Source of the DNA: Tubiluchus corallicola
Lineage: Eukaryota; Priapulida; Priapulimorpha; Priapulimorphida; Tubiluchidae
Reading direction: 5' to 3'
Assembly (NCBI GenBank): GCA_030141605.1
Contig: JAQGDQ010000157.1
Span: 261,266-325,265, forward strand
DNA: 64,000 nucleotides
Shown here: positions 48,501 through 59,123 of the stretch, piece by piece
Numbering within the stretch: position 1 is the first letter of the stretch
Layout: the number at the start of each line of letters is the position of its first letter
Program-made: the position numbers and the translations under genes
Notes under the pieces: generated by a model
Seen by the model: only the letters and a program-made list of their open reading frames with translations
Database searches by the model: none
What the model was told of the DNA's origin: nothing

Positions 48501-50733
48501 TGGTTATGGTGCAGTTTTATTCTTCCAAAGCAGCAGTTTTTCAGCATATACCTTTAGAAATCTTCATACAAGCCTCAAAGTGGCAACACTTGAACAAACA
48601 TTAAAATTTAGAAAACACTTTATAGAATAACAAGTCTTATAGATCTTACATCAGTTCAGCTAATTCTCCCTGATTTGATTTACTAAGAGCTTCAAGAAAC
48701 ACACGAAAAGCTCGATCATCGCTTCGCAGTAGCAAATCAATCAACTTGCTTCTTTGGTTAAACATTACAGATTCACCCTGCAAAACAAAATTACAGATTC
48801 ACCCTGCAAAACTGGCCACGTGTTATTAACCAGAATGGAAGCACTAATGAGCTTGGATAAGGCACATTCTCCTTGGTCATTTCTTGTAAAGTAAATGTTC
48901 CGTAAGAAAATCATGGGAAGAAATTACTTTTTTAATGGAGTTCTCTTTTTTCGTAAAAATTTATAATACTTATATGCATTGTTATAGTAGATCATTTTGC
49001 ACATTAGAAGACGAAAGTAACCACAACAAAGTAACATTGTATACAGCAGATCCATTTAGTGGCATATTAGAGGGCAGTAATACGAGCTCCGTAATGGTCT
49101 GGACAATGGCCCACAGTCTCTTAACTCCTTCAGGACTGCACCATTCAAAATAGGTCTTATAAGACTATGACTTTTCCGCTACTGTATGAACACAGACATA
49201 ACTAAATAATTACAAATCAGGTACTGTTCTATTCAGGAGAATCTTGACTATCCAATCATGCTATTTATTTAAACATTTATATGTGATTTAATTGTATAAA
49301 GTTAAGAAAAACGTGCTATTTTCAGGCACTCCAACTTAACCTATTATTGAGTAGTTTAGTCTGGTGTACACTTGCATGGTCCTATGCACTAATTTATTGA
49401 TCCTTTGCTTGCTGCAGCCCAAGATGAGCTGTGTTCTGTTGCTATTCCAGGAAAAACCAACCGATCAGTAAAGGGCAAGTTAAGGCGCTCATCTTTTAAC
49501 AGGAATTTTTCCTTAAAAATAGAGTAGACTTGAGGCCAAAGTCAATCAGAGTGTTGTGTGTGAATAATTGAAATTTTCTGCATTAGCTGATTTCACACAA
49601 GTAATACTGTACATTGTTACAGTGCAAACACTGCACATACTGAAAGCTTTTTTAATTTTCTCGCAAAAAATTGATTTTTAATTTGTCTAAGCAAGGTAAG
49701 CAAGTGCATTTCACATGCTTCAATTTTGCATGAAAATCCATTGCGTGAGGAGTAGAAACCTACAAAAATTACGAATAACATAATCGCTGCTTAGTGAGAG
49801 CAGTTTTCCATGAACTCATGTAGAATGCAGCAAGCACTTATAGTTCTGAAAGAGTTAATGCAAAATTTCATCCTCCTACAATAAAAAGCTTTTAAAAATC
49901 TCAACAATAACAACAACTCAAGCATAAATTCATGTCAGTCTGCCGGATCCAAAATTTACAAGCAAATATGCCACGTACGTTTTGCCAGTTTGGAATGAAC
50001 TATAGGATCATTATTATGGACTCGCTATCATTGCTGTTATTAACACTTCTGTCAGGATAATTAGGCAGACTAATCGCAAAAAGGTTTATTTTGGAAATAA
50101 ACAAATAACTTTACATATTGACAAGTATGTTGACATGATGAAACTGCTACACTGTAATGATTAGGTGCTATGCGAGTACACTCATTCAAACTCTATATCA
50201 TTATCTATACCATTATTGAAAATAGTCAACAACACCAGTCCGAGTACCGATCTCTGCGGAACATATACAAGTATGCCAATTTATAGCAAGTATAAGAAAC
50301 AACAAAAGAAGAAAAGGTGCAATCTTGTTGTAGAGATAATGAATAACAAAGACAACCAGAAACTCATTCTAGTGCTACAAAGTAGGTATCTCAATTTAGT
50401 TCATAAAGTTTATTAAAGTAAAATAACTGTATCTGGCAGGCAATTGGAAACTCTCAAGTTCAATATCAGGTCAGATTTTTTTCGTAACTCTTATAATTCT
50501 TGTCATATCAAATACTAGCATCTCATTTTTGGCTACAACCAAACTCCTCTAGCCATTAAAATCACTTAATTACACAGATTTCAGGAAACAAAGTAACTGA
50601 CTTTTACAGTTTCCACGCGGAACTGATCGAAAACATTTTCCTGCTGCAAATAGAACAGCACTGGATCCACATTTAGATCTTGCACAAGGCGGTACAGATG
50701 TTGTTTAATTGCACGTTTGTCCTCATCCTTCAT
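39348..50733 (-). CDS. CARD-containing initiator-type caspase (10 coding exons)
   Basis: Cysteine-aspartate protease with an N-terminal CARD recruitment domain, the layout of caspase-9 and caspase-2. Coding exons: 50602-50733, 48650-48777, 47589-47686, 45554-45626, 44575-44746, 44185-44344, 42506-42568, 40925-41173, 39664-39773, 39348-39539; phases join without a break, 1377 nt, about 458 aa. The CARD is residues ~1-90 (exon 1 has VDPVLFYLQQENVF, exon 2 RSKLIDLLLRSDDRAF). Exons 3-4 form a linker. The p20 domain starts near 150 (GLCLILNN, then RYGTDFDSININYLFDGLGF), with catalytic His in ILSHGK (~227) and catalytic Cys in IIQACRG (~273). A ~70-aa Pro/Ser/Asp-rich interdomain linker (exon 8) precedes p10 (DFLICRSSMPGH, RNTAHGSWFIQSL). 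The C-terminus runs ~40 aa past the usual end (SLIKELYLNPS). The ATG at 50733 was chosen because an in-frame TAG lies upstream of it. I do not assign a caspase number; CARD caspases of invertebrates are hard to place by eye. Confidence 0.93.
39884..40637. mobile_element. family E copy joined to a family F fragment, caspase intron 8
   Basis: Family E runs from TTAA (39880-39883) to about 40490. Then a right-hand piece of family F (GTGAGTCTAATACACGGCGC ... GAGATACGAGTGTA) runs to ~40637. The E right terminus and the F left half are missing. Confidence 0.7.
41246..42245. mobile_element. TTAA-type MITE, family E, split by family F, caspase intron 7
   Basis: TTAA at 41242-41245 and 42246-42249. 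The family F element at 41790-42202 is inserted at a TA; the E sequence resumes after it (GATATGAAAAATCATACTTT). Confidence 0.82.
41790..42202. mobile_element. TA-flanked MITE, family F copy 2 (413 bp), nested in family E
   Basis: CACTCATATCTCGGTTTGC at the left, GCAAACCGAGATATGAATG at the right, TA at 41788-41789 and 42203-42204. Longer than copy 1 and with better matched ends. Confidence 0.87.
42679..43329. mobile_element. TTAA-type MITE, family C copy 3 (651 bp), caspase intron 6
   Basis: TTAA at 42675-42678 and 43330-43333, ends AGCACAAGAAAACCC and CCCCTTTTCTTGTCCT. It is the most complete C copy and is oriented opposite to copy 1. Confidence 0.82.
43790..44163. mobile_element. family K-like copy, caspase intron 6
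   Basis: Shares ACACTAGTTCGCAGGAA...AACTCGC and GACAGAAAACAAGATAGTCTGAATG with the element at 27471-27741. The left boundary is uncertain. It ends ~22 bp before the donor side of caspase exon 6. Confidence 0.45.
45180..45430. repeat. dispersed repeat family L, caspase intron 4 (inverted copy at 61035-61275)
   Basis: The reverse complement carries CCGGCCGGGAATTTTATAAT...CAGTCATATAAAA, matching CTGGCCGGAAATTTTATAG...TAGTCATATAAAA at 61115-61165, with colinear similarity on both sides. Superfamily unknown; no ends defined. Confidence 0.55.
45746..46170. mobile_element. TTAA-type MITE, family C copy (right end decayed), caspase intron 3
   Basis: TTAAAGCACAAGAAAACACTC at the left, then family C interior (AACATCGTGTAAAGTTTGAA) up to about ACTTTAAAATGTGCC. 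Confidence 0.65.
46337..46875. mobile_element. TA-flanked MITE, family F copy 3 (~539 bp), caspase intron 3
   Basis: Left end CTCGTATCTTGGTTTGCC, right end GGCAAACTGAGCTATGAGTG then TA. It contains a partial internal duplication of the CTTTGTTTACATCATTACATCAG and GTGAGTCTAATACA blocks, which explains the larger size. Confidence 0.78.
47175..47456. mobile_element. family E fragment, caspase intron 3
   Basis: TTAA (47171-47174), AGGAAGACAGCATATTACCC, then family E interior up to about TTCAAATTTAAAGTTTACC; the distal half is absent. Confidence 0.65.
48764..48812 (-). repeat. 26-bp tandem duplication carrying a second splice acceptor for caspase exon 2
   Basis: The sequence starting at 48764 (ATTACAGATTCACCCTGCAA...) is repeated with a 26-bp period from 48790. 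On the minus strand this makes two identical 3' splice sites, TTTTGCAG|GGTGAATCTG, with exon starts at 48777 and 48803. The inner one keeps the reading frame. The outer one adds 26 nt and gives an in-frame TAA 12 codons later. The inner site has the longer T-rich tract before it (ATTTTGTTTTGCAG), so it is probably the main acceptor. Confidence 0.9.
49125..49854. mobile_element. TTAA-type MITE, family A copy 3 (730 bp), caspase intron 1
   Basis: TTAA at 49121-49124 and 49855-49858, ends CTCCTTCAGGACTGC and AGTTCTGAAAGAG. Colinear with copy 1 throughout. Confidence 0.83.
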
Positions 50734-50779
50734 TGCTGCTTTAATTTCAGTGGTTGACGGTGCGATACTCAATATTATA

Positions 50780-53640
50780 CAGATCTATACAGTTCTGTAC
50801 CTGTGGAAAAATAAGCAAAGTATATTAGTATTAAACTTTGTTTCTACAAGACATTTTGTATTAATACAAGCGGTGTCTTATGTTTCATAAAGACGGGCTG
50901 ACCTGTTTATAAACGCTTATGTTTTGCATTGTTTCAAAATTGCTTTCACGATCCAGAAATTAGTGCGATGTGGCTTCCACATAAAGCCTTCATGTGTAGA
51001 CATTAACGAAAATAGGTGAAATAACAAAAGTTACATACAAGTCTAAGGATGCACCACTTTGCTTTTTAATCAAAACATATTTGCACACATGAATGCAGTA
51101 CAGATATAGCATACACATAAAGAAACCGCCATATAGCAAACAGCCTTCAGTATATGGCTTCAGTCCAGCACACGCACATGTGTGTTGGATTTAGCCAACT
51201 GAATTTTGACTTATTTTCTAAGGGCTGTGTGCATAGTGATGGGTCACGTGTCTTACCAGATTGCAAGTGTGGCTTCCTTTTTGAGACACATTAACGTTTA
51301 ATATTAAAATGATCTCTTTTTAGCCTAGCTAGATCACTGATGCTTGTCAAAATCAAGGAAATATTAGCCTCTGATAGTATCAGTTTTAGGAATTGTCAGA
51401 TAACGATATTACAAATCTTCTTCTTCATAGGAATGCAAGCTTAAGCTAAGAAATGAATTGTTTAATGTTTCAGTGTATTCAAGATTTTATACATATTTGC
51501 AAAAAGCGTTTTTGATAGTTTTTAATTAAGCTTCTGAGACAATGTTTTTACTTTTTAATTAATGATTTTTTTCACATTGTATATGCTGCATATACAATAT
51601 TGTGACCCTAGTTGGTATTATGCAGTAATGTTTTATTATTTTCAATATTATGGTATTATAAGCCTACTAATTCATGGTAACTTCAAATGTAAATCTTGCA
51701 CGTTATTTTTGTACTGTATATTGGGGAGAATGTCTGTAATCAGTTTTAATGAACTGTTTGATTCAAGCCAAATAAGACTATATTTAAAAAAAAAAGAAAA
51801 TGTCGTGTAATAATTTTTGATACAGAAAGAATAAAAACGTAACACAAGTCTGTCAACTCTCACGTATTAGGTGTCACACGCATTTTAAATCTTTCACACG
51901 AGCACACGCATCAAAAATTTAATTTCAGCTCTCACGCATCCACAACTTCATACAAATTTGCAACATCACCTGGCTTCCTTTACCACTAGTACCAACCACA
52001 ACACAAGCAGTAGGATACTCTTAACAGTACAGTAGCATTCATGAGTCTTATGATGTACATATCACACTAAATGTTATCAAAATTGAAAATTAAGCATTTT
52101 TCGGACTTCGGTGCTCTTGAGCTTTCCAAGTTTATAAAAGGATGAGACAAATTGGACAGTAATTATGGGAATGCAAGAATATAAATCATTTGCTTTGTAG
52201 AAGTCGAAGAATCTAATAAAACAAATTTAATAACCCTGATTTAAGCACCCACCGTGTATGATAAATCTAATGATGGTAGATATTGTGGAACTGTCAGAAC
52301 AAGGAAAAAGTAAGGTAACATCACACAGTAATATTCGGATATTATTCTGGGTGAGTGCATTTAAAAGAGAAATGTACTGGATGTGTCAGTAAAGTGGGCA
52401 GTAGAGCAGAAAGTAGTTGGGATCTTCATTGGGAGTACCACAATAGCACTATTGAGAAGGGGCAACAAAATTAGAATACAGAATGTGTGCTTTCAGTAAA
52501 ACTGCAATTCATTCTCATCCATGCTTTGTGAACTTACCTAATATCAGCAGCAAGTTGAGGTGGTGACTTAGTAACTTTAAACTCATCTAAGTTGTCTGGT
52601 TTACCTTTAAACTGAGTGAGCTAGGGGCATTTCTGACCTCAAAGAACAAATTGTTCCAAGTTAAGGTTAATGAACTTATAAAAGAACTGCAACCCACAGT
52701 AATATTGTGATATTCATTGTAACATTGATCGCTATTACGAAATGTATGATTCCCTGTGATTGTTCCTACTGTGGGTGGTAACAGATTTAAATATTAAGGG
52801 GCAAGACCATTGGACATTTTAAATAGTTGTATAAGTTTGTGTAGCATAAGTTTGTGTAGCATAATGGAAGCAAGCCCAACTCACTGTATAAATGATAAGG
52901 CTGATATCGATTATTATTAGGATACCGTGGATACACACGATCCCCCTCACCAAAACGGAGAGCAAACTGACATCAATAAAAAGTGCCAGTTTGCAAGATA
53001 AGAAATATGCAAGATTGGGGCTGTCACGTTTACACACATAAAAAAGGAAACCTTTAGTTGTCACTCTATATTACAACAACTAATTAATGAACGTTTACTT
53101 ATTTTTGTAAACGATAAACGGTTGCCATTACCTTCTGAAGTGACCAAATAACACACAGCTAATTATTTGGTAAGTCCACTATACTGTTTCAAAAGTTTTG
53201 ATAATTTTGTTATCGTCAATACCAAAAATCTTCACGAATCCTCACAGTGCGCCAAAGTGTGAAAAGAAGTAATACATTTGTTCGTATTTTGTTTTTGCGA
53301 TTAGCGGCTACGCTGGCGGCATCAAACAGCGGATGATTAAAACATTTCGAGCGGCCCATTGACTGTAATAATTAAGTTCACCAATAATGTTGGCATACGC
53401 GCAATTCGAGAAGCCAAAGTCACTTTTGCGTTTTTATAGAAGAAGAATATTTTAATTATAAGCAATTATTAGTTCAAAAAAGCTGAAAATATTTCATGAA
53501 AAGGAAAAAACTGTAGCAATAAATTTGTATTATGTTTTTGCAAATACTTCTTGTAAGTAAAATTTTATTGTTCTTCCTGAAGAAAGAGGCTAGCTGACTG
53601 CATGATGGGCTGCCTACTATGTAAAAAAGTAATGCATTTT
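50780..53640. other. intergenic, upstream of the caspase; no gene recognised
   Basis: AT-rich DNA. 51684-51790 repeats 33444-33550 (see that entry). Any 5' UTR exon or promoter of the caspase would lie here, but none can be named from sequence. Confidence 0.4.
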
Positions 53641-53720
53641 TTATTGATTTATTGATTTTTCTCTCCCTCCCTTTCTTAGAGAGAAAGAGACAGTGGGAGA
53701 GAAAGACAAACAGTGAAAGG

Positions 53721-53724
53721 GAGG

Positions 53725-53820
<96 letters not shown>
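53721..53820. repeat. (GA)n microsatellite, ~100 bp
   Basis: Almost pure GA with one GGAG interruption. The long Arg/Glu and Ser/Leu frames over it are repeat by-products. Confidence 0.97.
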
Positions 53821-53821
<1 letters not shown>

Positions 53822-54132
53822 TGGAGGGAGAGAGACAGAGACAGATCCTTCTTTTCATTTTGTTGAAGGTTCTGCCATTTGTATCTTGGTCGTTTTACTC
53901 CAATGCGAGGTAGCAGATTTAGCACATTAAAAATTGCACCCATTTACGTGCCCTGCAATTAATCTACATAATTACACATATATTATATTGTATGTTTGTA
54001 TATAAATAATGCGCACACGTACGCATGCACACAACAAGTAATTGCATACAGTGCTTCATATATAAATAATCAATACAGCAGTAGAGATGAGTAGGACTGA
54101 ACTGCCAGCTTAGGGTATCTTAATACACCCAT

Positions 54133-54133
<1 letters not shown>

Positions 54134-54180
<47 letters not shown>
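54134..54180. repeat. (CA)n microsatellite, ~47 bp
   Basis: Pure CA dinucleotide run within intergenic DNA. Confidence 0.97.
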
Positions 54181-54182
<2 letters not shown>

Positions 54183-54494
54183 ATATACATGTATGATGTA
54201 TGCATTATTACATACAAAGATTCCATGAAGCTGGGCCTATATATTTAACTACATAAAATGATTGCCCTTAGCACCTAGGCCTGTATAAAATCAATTAATT
54301 TAAGCCCATCAATAAATAATAATATTTATCAAGACTTGTCTGTGGATTTAGCCATAGGCGTTTTATTAATACGCTTATACAAGTACGTTTTTTACACGTA
54401 AACAAACTGTATTTAAAGCACATTTATTTTCTTAAAATGAATCTTAAAAAAATTAGGCTAAATATAAGTGACGTCTACACATGATATATAAGAT

Positions 54495-54733
54495 GTTATG
54501 ACCCGCGTGCAGATTCTAATTTATGCGCCAGGTTGGCTTCTGGCTTGAATTCTGTAACTTGATTTTGACCTGGTTAGTCGGTTGTTATAGAGGTGGAAGT
54601 AATGTCCGTTGCTCAAGATGAGAGCTCAGATGTTTTGATTTTTATTTTTTGTTTACTGACAATAAAAAGGACGAATGTCTCAAATGCATCTCCGTTTGTT
54701 CAACGTGATTTTATAACTAACTCCAACTCATAA
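54495..54733. mobile_element. candidate solo LTR, family H copy 2
   Basis: Starts TGTTATGACCCGCGTGC and ends CCAACTCATAACA, colinear with 9186-9427 (shared GCCAGGTTGGCTTC and AATGCATCTCCGTTT). Contains GACAATAAAAAGG. Confidence 0.5.
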
Positions 54734-54739
54734 CAACGT

Positions 54740-55849
54740 ATGATTATATGCTCTTTAAACATCTTTTAACTTGAAATTAACAAAACATGCAGATGCTTAG
54801 ATTAAGTTTTGCTCTGGAAAAATTATCTGCTCTTCTGAAAAAAATCGATTTTTTTCTGTGAAAGGTATTTTACATGAAAGCCAGGCCTAATATTTCTTCA
54901 AGTTATATTTCCTGATAAGAACATATTAAATAGGAATGTTTTTTTAGAAATTTGTAAACTTGTGTTTGCAAACTTTCTTTATGATCAACATTCTTAACTT
55001 CTTTTGTAAATAAGCCTATTAATTTTTATGAGATATGATTATAATAATTTTTATTTTAACTACAAATTATTCTTAACGCCTTATGCTTGCTTTAAATAAT
55101 ATTCAAAAAGATAACAGCTGCTATAAATCGCCAAAGAGAGATGTAGGCCTTGCAGTCTTTGCTTAGCGTACAAAATATTTAACTAGTAACAAAAGTTTCA
55201 AAACTGTGTTATAATTAACATTTTATTATAATTACCTGGCTGCATCCTTGCGAAATTTAAAAAGATATCTTTTTGTGTTTTTGCAACTCACTGCTGAGCA
55301 ATTTATGAGCGCCTGTTAACCGGGCTGGTTTTGATGGTCTCATCAATTCATCTGCTACAGTACCCACAGCCTGCGCTGTTGCGTACCTGACAACAACAGG
55401 CCGTACTGAATAGCCGCTAGGGCGACACTAACTGCGCGAACTACTGCGCAGAAGTATTCCCTACTTTATTGTGTATACTTTGTTATTTGCAATGCGCTAA
55501 CCTTTTTCAAAGATTTCTAGCTGCTACGATCAGTTATCAAACTTATCATGAAAATTATAGGAATTGACTGCTTTCGCAATCAATGTGTACAATAGATGGA
55601 GAAAGATTTTTATAATGATTGCTTTAGCAGATGTTTATCACTATGTTTAAATTTACTAAGTGATTAGTATGCTTCGACCACAAGAAACTGGAAGGATAAT
55701 TATCTTTGTGAGATAGATAACTGTGGTAATGTGATAAAAACCCGTTGCACTTTACCGACGTACAACGGTATATTGTTGCTTTTGGTCACATTGACGATGA
55801 AGTGAAAATATTTTCATAAACGTCATGTAAAAGCAAGCAACAGGAAGAA
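54740..55849. other. upstream region of TMEM185
   Basis: AT-rich; no gene or repeat recognised. A more GC-rich stretch at ~55310-55460 (CGCTAGGGCGACACTAACTG area) could be part of the promoter, but no specific element is identifiable. Confidence 0.35.
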
Positions 55850-56881
55850 ATGAATTTTAGTACTCTTTTTCAAGATTTTAACGCGAGCAAATTTTTGGTT
55901 TTTTGCTGTCTGTTAGTATTTTCTGTTTTACTTTCGTTAAAGTTTGATGGATTTGTTACTTGGAGTTACTGGAACATATTCTTGCCACTTTGGTTTTGGA
56001 AATTCATGGCAGTGTGTGGTGCATCAGTTGGTAGTTACATTTGGTGGCGCAATCCGCAATACAGAGTTGAAGGAGGTTTTACTGAGTACAAAGCCATGAT
56101 GATAAGTGTAGCACTACATTTACTTCTGCTTTCGTTTGAGATGCTTGTATGTGACAAATTAGAAAATGGGCACAATCCGTGGACACTTATCTTCATCCCT
56201 CTTGTATTTTTGTCTCTTTTTGCTATAGCCGCCAGTATTTGGTCATTTCGACATGATCGAACTTTTGAGTTAGAGCTGTTTTGCGCCGTGAATATGCTGC
56301 AATTTATATTCATTGCACTAAGACTAGACAACATTATTATATGGAGCTGGGTAGTAGTGTTGATACCTACATGGATTGTAATGTGCGTAGCTTTAATAGG
56401 AGTCCTCTACGCTGTCATACTTGCAATAATTTTGCTCAGATCTCCGCACATAGTTCCAGAGCAACGTCAAGGCAATGTATATTCTGCAATTGCGTACACA
56501 CTAATTGTCATTCCTCTGCTTTGCTGGTTGATAATGTTAACTAACAAGCTAGATTATCTTCATAGCAGAAAACCTTTCATTCTTATCTGTCTGCCGTTGT
56601 ATATATCCTTGCTCACGTTAATCATCATATGCTTTGGTTCAAAAGGTGGAAACCGGTGGTGGTTTGGTATACGTAAAGACTTCTGCCATTTTCTGCTGGG
56701 AGTTTGTCCACCATTGCAGGAATATGGCAACATATCATACACAATGCAGAGTGATAGCGCTGAAGAATCGTCACCCAACAGTAGCAACAGAGATGTTCGT
56801 AAATCAGGTAGCTCCAGTTCAAGCAAAGGGCTAATAGACTGTGAATTCCGGCCAGTTGTATCTATAGAAACTCCAGATTAG
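55850..56881 (+). CDS. TMEM185: TMEM185-family multi-pass membrane protein, single exon
   Basis: 343-aa integral membrane protein of the TMEM185 family. Family landmarks seen: LFQDFN-SKFL at the start, the RNPQYR motif (~67-72), EYKAMMISVALHLLLLSFE (~79-97), FRHDR (~133-137), LQFIFIALRLD (~150-160), and GGNRWWFGIRKDFCHFLL (~266-283) followed by EYGNISY. Hydrophobic segments lie near 14-31, 41-64, 82-102, 110-132, 143-158, 164-197, 211-230 and 242-261, so seven to eight membrane passes are likely; the tail after ~300 is Ser-rich and soluble. The family's molecular function is poorly known. The start has adenine at -3 and matches the family N-terminus. The whole protein is one uninterrupted reading frame, in contrast to the 17-exon and 10-exon neighbours. 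It is not visibly damaged. AATAAA follows 20 nt after the stop. Confidence 0.95.
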   Translation: MNFSTLFQDFNASKFLVFCCLLVFSVLLSLKFDGFVTWSYWNIFLPLWFWKFMAVCGASVGSYIWWRNPQYRVEGGFTEYKAMMISVALHLLLLSFEMLVCDKLENGHNPWTLIFIPLVFLSLFAIAASIWSFRHDRTFELELFCAVNMLQFIFIALRLDNIIIWSWVVVLIPTWIVMCVALIGVLYAVILAIILLRSPHIVPEQRQGNVYSAIAYTLIVIPLLCWLIMLTNKLDYLHSRKPFILICLPLYISLLTLIIICFGSKGGNRWWFGIRKDFCHFLLGVCPPLQEYGNISYTMQSDSAEESSPNSSNRDVRKSGSSSSSKGLIDCEFRPVVSIETPD

Positions 56882-56901
56882 ACACACGTTCAAGTAATGC
56901 C

Positions 56902-56907
56902 AATAAA
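56902..56907 (+). promoter_or_regulatory. polyadenylation signal AATAAA of TMEM185
   Basis: Canonical AATAAA 20 nt downstream of the TMEM185 stop codon. If used, the 3' UTR would be only about 40 nt. No long A tract follows it, so there is no direct sign of a recent retrocopy. Confidence 0.55.
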
Positions 56908-57174
56908 AGTCTGTACTTGATAACATGGTGGTCCATAGGTAGTTTTACGTTCTTACCTGGCAGTGTAGCAAAAGTTTATGAAAGAGTCCATTGTTCGTAA
57001 AAAAACTGTAATTATAAATTAGTATATGCACAGTTACAATAGTGAGGTATGTAATTATTGTTATGAGGAGCCGTTCCCTGCCACATTGAACAGATCAGTT
57101 TGTGTGGTACGGCTGCTAAATTGTCTAATTTTGCTTGATTTCAGAATAGTAGGTTTGTTGTAATGCAATTGCAC

Positions 57175-57206
57175 TGTGTGTGTGTGTGTGCGTGCGTGCG
57201 TGTGTG
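57175..57206. repeat. (TG)n microsatellite
   Basis: About 32 bp of TG with CGTG variants, downstream of TMEM185. Confidence 0.9.
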
Positions 57207-57209
57207 ACA

Positions 57210-58530
57210 ATACTCTTTATGTTTATATTGCATAATATCTATGTACATTTCAGTTGTATCTTATTTAATTTGTTTAATGAGATAATACTTAAATATTGTC
57301 GATGGTAGTGACCTGCTGTTCTGTTTTAATTCTAATTCTTATTTTATAATTGGACAATTTGTAGATTTTTTGCCTTATATTGATGCAAGTCTCCGTTTTA
57401 TGAAAAAAAGCCCCTGACAAGCTCAGTTATGTGATTTGGAGTTGCTGAATTCATTAGTGTTTTCTAGCACAGGCACAAAAATTATATTTGTATTATGTAC
57501 AGTATTAAATTTTTATATACGTTGGTGCCCTATACTTGCCATTATTTAAATGATCATCGGATAGGATCATTTGATTCTGACGAAATGAAGTTAACGTTCA
57601 GATCATGCGAATGTTTTTTGTTTAAATTATCAATTGTTAATTGTTTGTTCTCTGATTATGATTATTATTGATTTTTTTAAATATGTTGTCTGTCATACTT
57701 TTTGTTGATAACAAGTATCAATATTATTTTGATCAAAAAATAAAATTAAAAAATAATAAATGAAAGAAGGTTGTTTGCTGCTTAGTTGTAATTTAAAACT
57801 GGAAGGCAACTTTTTGCTTGCTTAATGCAATCAGTTCTTTCTGAATCTGTAAAAACCTGCTGTCTGTCTGTTAGTTTGGCTATCCTCGACAAGTAAAACC
57901 TATTTGTTTTTGGGGTTCTTGCATTCTTTAAAATGACAGCAGTAATCTGTAATATTTAAAAAATGTAGCATGTTGGAGACCAAGCGTGTGTCCTTATTCT
58001 AGTATGTTACTCATCTTTCATGTCATTGTTGATGATCTGTCTCTAAGTACTTTTTTTCTCAGTACTTTTACTCCATCAACTGACAGTCTTCTGACTATTA
58101 AGTTACCGTCATTACTGTACATAGTTGCTGTCTGAGACATACATGTAGCTAGAATAATTTTTGGTTATTCTTGTGAGGCACTTGAGTCTATCGGTTCCTG
58201 AGCCTAACACTAGAAGTGAGCATTGAATGTTCGATCCTAAATGGTTTTTTTAACTTGAATTCCATTTGAATGTAAAATTATAAATTCAAATAATTCACAG
58301 CTTCCACTACATAATTACATTCTTTATCTTTGAAAAGTTTGAAACATCATGAAATCAGCATAATTTTAGCTGTGATTTCGGTGCACTTTTAAACAAATAT
58401 TAGTTCTTTTACTGCAGAACAAAGTCAAGCATACAATATACATGACCTTGCAAGACTACCTTTTTTAGAGAGTGTTATTTCTATGATGGCTAATTTTGTG
58501 GCATTATTCGAATAAATCATTGTCTTCCAT
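57210..58530. other. intergenic, nothing recognised
   Basis: AT-rich sequence downstream of TMEM185 with no credible frame, RNA gene or repeat match within the window. Confidence 0.4.
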
Positions 58531-58535
58531 GTTAA

Positions 58536-59123
58536 AGAAAAAACCGGACCCGATGTTTATAGGTCAAAGCAACCCACTCTTTAAAATTCTGAAATGAAAC
58601 ATACTATTTTTTAAAGAATGACTTACGTAAAAGAATAATGGCCACACAAATGTGTTCGCACCATTAGTTCTTTGCTGTTACATGCATTTTGCCATTCACT
58701 AGTTAGACGGGCACTAGTGCCCGCATTTCGGAAAGCGTTGCACAAAAAAACTGGTGCTATGCCTCTCAGTTCAGATGTGTTAGTTTGTGATGAACTGCAC
58801 ACATTTAATGGCTCATGCGTGAGTGTAGCAGTAAATTTGAAAGTTGAATTTTTATCTTAAAACTTGCAGAGTTTTAGTACAACACACTGAATAGCTTACA
58901 TAGCACAGTACTTCAATTTTCACTCGCAAACACGTTGGAATGTTTTTGCTGTTGAAAATTATGTCAGTTTGTGATGCCATCACTAGTTGGGCTCACCTGC
59001 CATTAATTAAGATTTTAATCTATTATTTAATTACCAGAAACTCCTTTGCAGTGTTATTGGTGTTAAAATGTATACTGCTTGCCGTACTTGAAAATGAGTA
59101 GTATATGAAAAATCATCCTGTCA
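58536..59123. mobile_element. TTAA-type MITE, family E copy, right flank
   Basis: TTAA at 58532-58535 then AGAAAAAACCGGACCC. It runs through the family E interior to GAAAAATCATCCTGTC and a TTAA at 59124-59127; the last few terminal bases are missing. Confidence 0.75.

Noticed and set aside
53652-53943. Arg/Glu and Ser/Leu repeat proteins over the GA microsatellite
   Set aside because: Dinucleotide repeats are open in all frames; not genes.
56035-56834. Minus-strand and alternate-frame ORFs within TMEM185
   Set aside because: Shadows of the 343-aa frame; no domain of their own.
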